64,000 bases of DNA from Favolaschia claudopus. Taxonomy: Eukaryota; Basidiomycota; Agaricomycetes; Agaricales; Mycenaceae. Within the stretch, counting starts at the first letter, position 1. The number at the start of each line of letters is the position of its first letter. The stretch is taken from NCBI GenBank assembly GCA_037176885.1, contig JAWWNJ010000011.1:248001-312000 (forward strand), in the 5' to 3' direction. Below are positions 58,953 through 64,000 of this stretch, piece by piece. The notes under the pieces were generated by a model. The model was not told the origin of the DNA. It saw only the letters and a program-made list of their open reading frames with translations, and ran no database searches. Made by a program: the position numbers and the translations under genes.

Positions 58953-59912
58953 GTAGACTGATTACTGCCTTCAAGATGAGAATCTCAGCGCCATCCGACT
59001 CACGAAGGCATATCTACAGTGAGTGCTTTGTTCGAAATCCTGTATGCAAGGCTTGCAAGAGCCCAAATGACCCCTTGGCCGAAAATGCGAATGTGGGGTA
59101 TGATGGTGACAAACACATGGATTTGGAAAGCCGGAACACACGCTCGTTTGATGGCCGGCACTTACCTTATCGAGAGATACTTACATTGCCGAAAATCATC
59201 ACGTGAGCATCAGTCACTGATGTTCGACTTTCTCTTTTGCTTTCTCCCCTCCGTGTAATTGGCGTTGGTACTCATGGTAACCAATTCTCCACCCAATTGC
59301 AACTCCATGAAGCGGGACGCGATTGCGACTGGTGACTTTGGGTCGGACGATTTCCAAAGGTGGTAAGTAGTGCACGGGTGGCACTGGCACATGATGGTCA
59401 TTGCTCAGGATGCTCGGCCATCCTCTCACCAAGGACCCTTGTATCCTGTTTCCACAATCTCCGGTATCCCAGAAGGCCTCCATGACTTTTTCGTTCGGAT
59501 CAACGCTGTTTCCCTGTCGGGGAGTAGAGTTTTGCGATGAGTTGCGAACGGGCATTCTCTACGGGCCACACCATCGTCACGAGAACCTAAGACCTACGAC
59601 GCATTCTCCACGAGACCTCTCCCTTTCCGACCACCATGGGCCGTCGACCAGATGAAGCAAGAATACTCTCACTGTGAATATTCATGTGCAAGAGAATTTC
59701 AATCGCATGTTGTAGTCACGATGAGAATGACCGTGCGGCGCAATCTCGTATATGGTACGAGAAGCGCCCAGCGCTGGCTTGGCGCATATCTTCCTGCTCA
59801 GCGTCTGCAAAACTTCTTCCCTCCGAATATCCCGTTTAGGTATCAGGTTTTCAGTGTATAAAATGATGGAGGTCGTCGTATTCCGTTCGTTGGACAAACC
59901 TTCAAATTCCTC
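58953..59912. promoter_or_regulatory. Divergent promoter region, F-box and GH16 genes
   Basis: 960 bp between divergent starts. A TATAAAA box lies at 59857-59863. No further gene is supported. Confidence 0.5.
59857..59863 (+). promoter_or_regulatory. TATA box of the GH16 gene
   Basis: TATAAAA 50 bp upstream of the GH16 start codon at 59913. Confidence 0.5.
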
Positions 59913-61599
59913 ATGATTTTCTCTGTCGTTGCACTTCTCCCTTTTGCGCGTTTCGTTGCAGGGGCTACCTACCAACGGACAGACAATATCGTCGGCTCCG
60001 GCTTCCAATCCGCGTTCTCATACGAGGCGATCCCGGATCCAACCCATGGAAGAGTGTACGTTGAGGCCTGACGACGCACACGAGGAAAAAGTTGCTGACT
60101 TCAAGTTTGCTTTTCAGTAACTACGTCAATGCGCAAACCGCAGCAAGCCAGAACCTGACATTTGCTTCAGCCAACTCATTCGTCCTTCGAGCCGACTCCA
60201 GAACAGTCTTGAATCCGAGCGGACCAGGTAATAATGGCAGCTCGTATCGACGACAGTGAACTCATTAATTTTGTCAGGCCGTAATTCAATCAGACTGAAG
60301 TCCAATAAGCAGTTCACTACCGCTGTCACGATGTATGTTTTTCCCGCCTTCTTCGTACTGGATCTTTCAACAAAACTCGGCTTTGAAGATTCGATGTGAA
60401 GCACATGCCACAAGGATGCGGGTAAGTCTCCATCCTTGAAATCTACAGATAAGCGTCTGAAAAACGTTGCGATATAGTACTTGGCCTGCATTGGTAGGCT
60501 CTCATTGTAATAAGCCTTCTTCTTCGCCGAACTAACCCTTTCAAGTGGACTGTCGGCGCCGATTGGCCTAACCAGGTTAGCACTTACATCTATAGCATCA
60601 TCGAGCAATAAACTAATGACGCTACATACTAGGGAGAGGTATGTCTTATGAGTACTCTGCGATTCGGTAACTGAACGAAAAATTCAAGGTGGATATTTTG
60701 GAAGGAGTCAACGACCAGGGGCCTAATCAAGCCACTCTACACACCAATGCGGGTAAGTGATCACGTTTTTTTCGTTCAGCTGTCTCTGAATCAACGAAAA
60801 GGTTGTACGATGCCCGCTAGCCGTTCGCAAACAGGGTAAGTTCAATTATTTTCGCCGAAAATACATTTGCCTGACTCGGGAATCTTGGCAGCACTGCACT
60901 GATCAACAACTGCGATGTTGCTGCGACCGGAAATTCCGGTTGTGGTGTGAGGATGAACGACGCAAGGAGTTATGGTCCGACGTTCAACAGTAACGGCGGA
61001 GGATGGTATTTCTTTTGACGTCTTCGATTGCTCGCTCATCATTCAATTGAAATAATTCAAGGTTTGCGATGGAACGCACAAACTCTTTCATAAAGGTTTG
61101 GTTCTGGCCACGGAGCGGCGGTGTCCCATCCGATGTCAGTGCCGGAGGAACATCCGTCAACACCGATAGCTGGGTATGTTCGATCCGTAATAACCAGGCA
61201 TTACTTTGAACCGGAGTACAGGGTACGCCTGTAGCCAATTTCCCCAGCACAAGCTGCCCTATTTCATCCAAGTTTGGGAGACATAATATTATTATCAATC
61301 GTACGTCGTTCGACCTTCGAGCAGTCGGAGTATATTGACAGCTGTGTGTAAACAGTTACTTTCTGTAGGTAGCCCCCGCATTAATGTTCTACTGTAACTG
61401 AATTTATGATCACAGGTGGCGACTGGGCCGGTGCGGTCTATGGTTCTTCCGGCTGTCCGTCCTCTTGCGTTGGTATGTCTCCTCGTTATCTACTCTATAC
61501 TCTGCCCAAAATAATGGCGGCACAGATTTCGTGAACAACAATCCGTCGGCATTCACCAACGCTTACTTCGAGTTCAATGCTCTGAGGGTGTATCAGTAA
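59913..61599 (+). CDS. Glycoside hydrolase family 16 endo-beta-glucanase (laminarinase-like)
   Basis: Secreted beta-1,3(4)-glucanase. Fifteen exons: 59913-60055, 60118-60227, 60278-60332, 60389-60421, 60478-60493, 60546-60575, 60633-60638, 60689-60752, 60802-60835, 60902-61005, 61062-61173, 61222-61300, 61356-61364, 61416-61472 and 61526-61599. The signal peptide is MIFSVVALLPFARFVAGA. The fold landmarks are FSYEAIPDPTHGRVNYVNAQ, VTIFDVKHMPQGCGTWPALW, then the catalytic motif NQGEVDILEGVND with nucleophile Glu, Asp and acid/base Glu. Later come CTMPASRSQTG, NSNGGGWFAMERTNSFIKVW, CPISSKFGRHNIIINLTFCG and FEFNALRVYQ. The nucleophile Glu is encoded by a 6-nt exon (GGA GAG). Length of about 300 residues matches fungal members. 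Confidence 0.93.
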
Positions 61600-61889
61600 A
61601 TGATAAAGGGTTTATACATATGTATCCTATTTGTACTACCAGGCTGTAAGGGTGCTTTTGTGCAAGTATATGACTGATTGAGAGCCCGTTACAAGTCGAA
61701 AAGAAGATTAAACCATCTACATTACAAGAGAGAATCCGAGAACCGATTACAACAAACATCCTGCTTCGCGGAACAGCCGCACCTTTGGTGTTGGTGGTTA
61801 TCCCTCGGTCGTTCAACGGACTCTGAAAGAACTCACCGGAGTACTACACGAACCACCTAGTTGCCATATTGTGTTGACCGAGGACCTAC
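61600..61889. other. Convergent spacer
   Basis: 290 bp between the GH16 stop (plus) and the Rheb-like stop (minus). It holds two 3' flanks and no gene. Confidence 0.5.
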
Positions 61890-62711
61890 TTACATCACAA
61901 CGCACCGTGACCCTTTATTAGTGGTCGGCGTTGGAGGCTTATTCGCCTTTTCTATTTCCTCTAAACAGAGTTCGAAAACTCTACCTACATGCGGCGCACA
62001 ACAAGGATTTAATTCTAGAGACAACAATTGACGAGAGATTATGATATCAACTCACCAACATTCTCATTTCGCAAGGCACTCGTTTCTATCCAAGCAGTCT
62101 TGTTCTGCTGGGCGAGAGCTTCCCCTTCCTTGGAGTCCACTTGACGGCTATAGAACGCGAGACAAGTTAATCTACTTCATGTTGCCGTATTGGCTGACCC
62201 ACCGCATCGCCATTGCCAAGTCCGCTTTCGTGCCCACAATGATAGCAGGAACTTCACCCACCGGCTGCCCAGAGTAGCTGATGATCTTGTCGTATATGAC
62301 TTGCACCATTTCAAAGGATATGCGAGAATCAATGGCATAGACTAGAATGTAGCCATGTACCCCGATCGCATAGTGTTCATTCATCTGGGAAAATTCATCC
62401 TGGCAGTGAGTGAGTTTTGTGCCAGTCAGCGGGATAAGAGGCTGGCTTACCTGGCCTTCAGTATCTATAATTTGGCAAGGATAGTCTCTACCGGCAAGCG
62501 TGATGGTTTTACTGAATGTCGTCTTCATGCTGGGCTTATATACTTGAGTGAAGGTATTCTCTACGAATTGATTCACGAGAGAGGATTTGCCTGGCAGCCG
62601 TGCGCATAAGTCTACACCAAAATCTTACACCGACTATGGGAACGACACCCCACCAACTCGTGGCGAGCCTAGGACAACGATTTTCCTCGAGTCGAGGGTG
62701 ATTTTGGGCAT
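61890..62711 (-). CDS. Rheb-like small GTPase with CaaX box
   Basis: Ras-superfamily GTPase closest to Rheb, the activator of TOR signalling. Exon 1 (62711-62654) encodes MPKITLDSRKIVVLGSPRVG; exon 2 starts at 62590 and completes the P-loop G-SPRV-GKSS within a split Gly codon. Next come VNQFVENTFTQVYKPSMKTT, CQIIDTEGQ-DEFSQMNEHY, AIGVHGYILVYAIDSRISF, IIVGTKADLAMAM, then RRQVDSKEGEALAQQN, TAWIETSALRNENV, VFELCLEEIEKANKPP and the farnesylation box CVVM. Three sites differ from ordinary Rheb: the effector Thr is Ser (YKPSM), DTAGQ reads DTEGQ, and NKxD reads TKAD. It may be a divergent paralogue. Membrane attachment by a farnesyl group is expected. Confidence 0.88.
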
Positions 62712-63218
62712 TTTTCGCGGGGCTTCGCTGGCAACGAGGGGGGGTGGAGATGAGAGGAGAATTTGCGGCGAGGCGCGGTCGTGGTGGTGGTCGCAGAAGG
62801 AGAGCTGGTAAAGATATTGATCGGGATTGCAGCGTCCGAGTCGATAATATAAGTAGTCGCGTAATGTGATCCATGTCTCCTTCAGCGTCTAGCTTGTGCC
62901 GCGGCAAAAACCAAGAGAAACTCGGAGCACAAATAAGTACAGAGACTCGATATATATACCAATCGATGGGTGAAGACAGCGCGGCCGTGTTCCACAATGG
63001 TCCTTCATGGCGGATAAGGCGCCGCCGCGGTCCGAGAGGGAAAAGAAGTTCCGGGGTTGTTAGCGAAAAACTTGAGCTATCGGAGGAAGAAGGTCTCAAA
63101 ACAAATCCGATATCTTGAGCAGACCTGTCAAAAGTTCAAAACGCGCTTGAAAGTTGAGACACGCATGGACATGATGGCTGTAGTATGAATGGAAGACTAC
63201 TACTTTAATCGTTGTAGA
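62712..63218. other. Intergenic region
   Basis: 507 bp holding the Rheb-like promoter and the 3' flank of the BTB gene, both on the minus strand. No gene is supported. Confidence 0.5.
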
Positions 63219-63960
63219 TCACCCTGCAGCGGTATCTTTCATAAGCCTAAGCTCATCCCATGGAGGTAGGCCCAGGGTCCCTGGCAGCGCATCCCACACT
63301 TGCTGCATCCGTGTCGTGAGCTGCTCCTCCCGCACTGACTTGCACGCGTTGCACATGGGCGATCCTAGATCCTCCCAGACGCTGGGGACAAAGATGTCCT
63401 TGACGTCAAAGAAATTGAACTCCGTGTCGACATTGCCAACTTGCTCCAGAAGGGCGCTGATGACGGAGAGAATCTCTATGGAGCATGTCTGCGGCGTTTG
63501 GCACGCCTGTGCCTGCGGTACCGTATCCCACTCCGTCCCGACAGCGTGTACGAGCGCCACAATGTGGCGGGTCTGATGCGCGTGCATGGTATGTAATTTT
63601 GTCTTGATGAGGTCGGGGAGCGTGGCCCACGATGGCGCGACAAACAGTTTTTCTGGAAGGCATTTTGCCGCTCGTGCATATGCAGAGGGGAGGAGCCACA
63701 GAGCATTCACTTCGTGGAGAAGACATAAAACTCGTAGATGGAGCTCTGGTGTTGTTTTCAGGCCAGAGAAGCCAGGAGAAAATTTGTTCAAATTATTGAG
63801 AAAGACAGAGAGCTCGATGGAGTAGCTGTTAGAAAGATGATCTAGCGCTCGTCGGAAGAGGTATTGAACGTCATATTTGTTGCTCAGCCGTGCAACAGCA
63901 AGAACATCAGATAGACGAGGGGATGAGGGCGGCGGCATAAAGAAGCTTAGAAGAAGAAAG
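63219..63960 (-). CDS. BTB/POZ-domain protein, 5' end beyond the window
   Basis: C-terminal exon of a fungal BTB protein. The open frame from about 63938 contains LSDVLAVARLSNKYDVQYLF and RRALDHLSNSYSIELS, the helix pair that closes basidiomycete BTB domains. It continues with LHEVNALWLLPSAYARAAKC, LFVAPSWATLPDLIKTKL and CNACKSVREEQLTTRMQQVW, and ends LPPWDELRLMKDTAAG. A CTAAG acceptor-like site just upstream (about 63950-63960) suggests that the first Met of the open frame is internal and the BTB core lies in exons outside the window. Such proteins are common and often expanded in mushrooms; function unknown. Confidence 0.78.
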
Positions 63961-64000
63961 TGTGTGAATATCTCCGTGACATTTGTCTCTTATTGCGAAG

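Overview
The window looks like nuclear DNA of a mushroom-forming basidiomycete (Agaricomycete). Genes are dense and lie on both strands. Most are broken by many GT-AG introns of about 45-65 nt. The families are typical of that group: DUF6593, DUF6534, a basidiomycete-type GH16, an anchored GH5 exo-beta-glucanase, GT69/CAP59, MYND and F-box proteins. I see no bacterial operons, CRISPR arrays, rRNA, tRNA or intact transposons. Coding exons were joined by hand from splice sites and reading frame. Spans run from start codon to stop codon and include introns; UTRs are not defined.

Layout. 1-446: 3' truncated SDR (-). 1.0-3.2 kb: pepsin-type aspartic protease with a GPI-like tail (-). 4.8-6.0 kb: unrecognised 5-exon gene (+). 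6.7-9.2 kb: membrane-anchored GH5 glucan 1,3-beta-glucosidase (-). 11.7-16.1 kb: two paralogous single-pass membrane proteins, tail to tail. 17.6-19.1 kb: MFSD5-like transporter (-). 20.1-21.9 kb: O-fucosyltransferase-like type II protein (-), divergent from a GT69/CAP59 glycosyltransferase at 23.1-25.0 kb (+). 25.7-30.3 kb: DUF6593 protein (-) and MYND zinc-finger protein (+). 30.6-33.9 kb: large disordered protein with an RRM-like segment (+). 34.9-35.7 kb: E2 ubiquitin-conjugating enzyme UBC4 (+). 37.0-39.05 kb: second DUF6593 gene (+) and a decayed MYND pseudogene (-). 39.1-40.9 kb: mitochondrial protease OMA1 (-). 41.6-43.0 kb: DUF6534 membrane protein (+). 43.9-44.9 kb: disordered protein (+). 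45.2-48.6 kb: tandem NmrA-like NAD(P)-binding proteins (-). 48.8-50.5 kb: F-box protein (-). 50.8-52.8 kb: secreted LVIVD/choice-of-anchor-B protein (-). 53.1-54.7 kb: aldo/keto reductase (-). 55.7-56.3 kb: small Zn2Cys6 protein (-). 57.8-59.0 kb: F-box/LRR-like protein (-). 59.9-61.6 kb: 15-exon GH16 glucanase (+). 61.9-62.7 kb: divergent Rheb-like GTPase (-). 63.2-63.9 kb: partial BTB protein (-).

Themes. Cell-wall and glycan genes are frequent (GH5, GH16, O-FucT-like, GT69, GPI-type protease). Housekeeping genes (UBC4, OMA1, Rheb-like) sit among fungal-restricted families. Local duplication has acted at least four times: the membrane-protein pair, DUF6593, MYND and NmrA. I found no convincing new defence or biosynthetic system. 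The most unusual signals are in gene structure: micro-exons of 6, 9 and 13 nt, a GC-AG intron inside a zinc-cluster motif, repeated interruption of catalytic motifs by introns, a paired DUF6593/MYND duplication, and a Rheb-like GTPase with altered switch residues.
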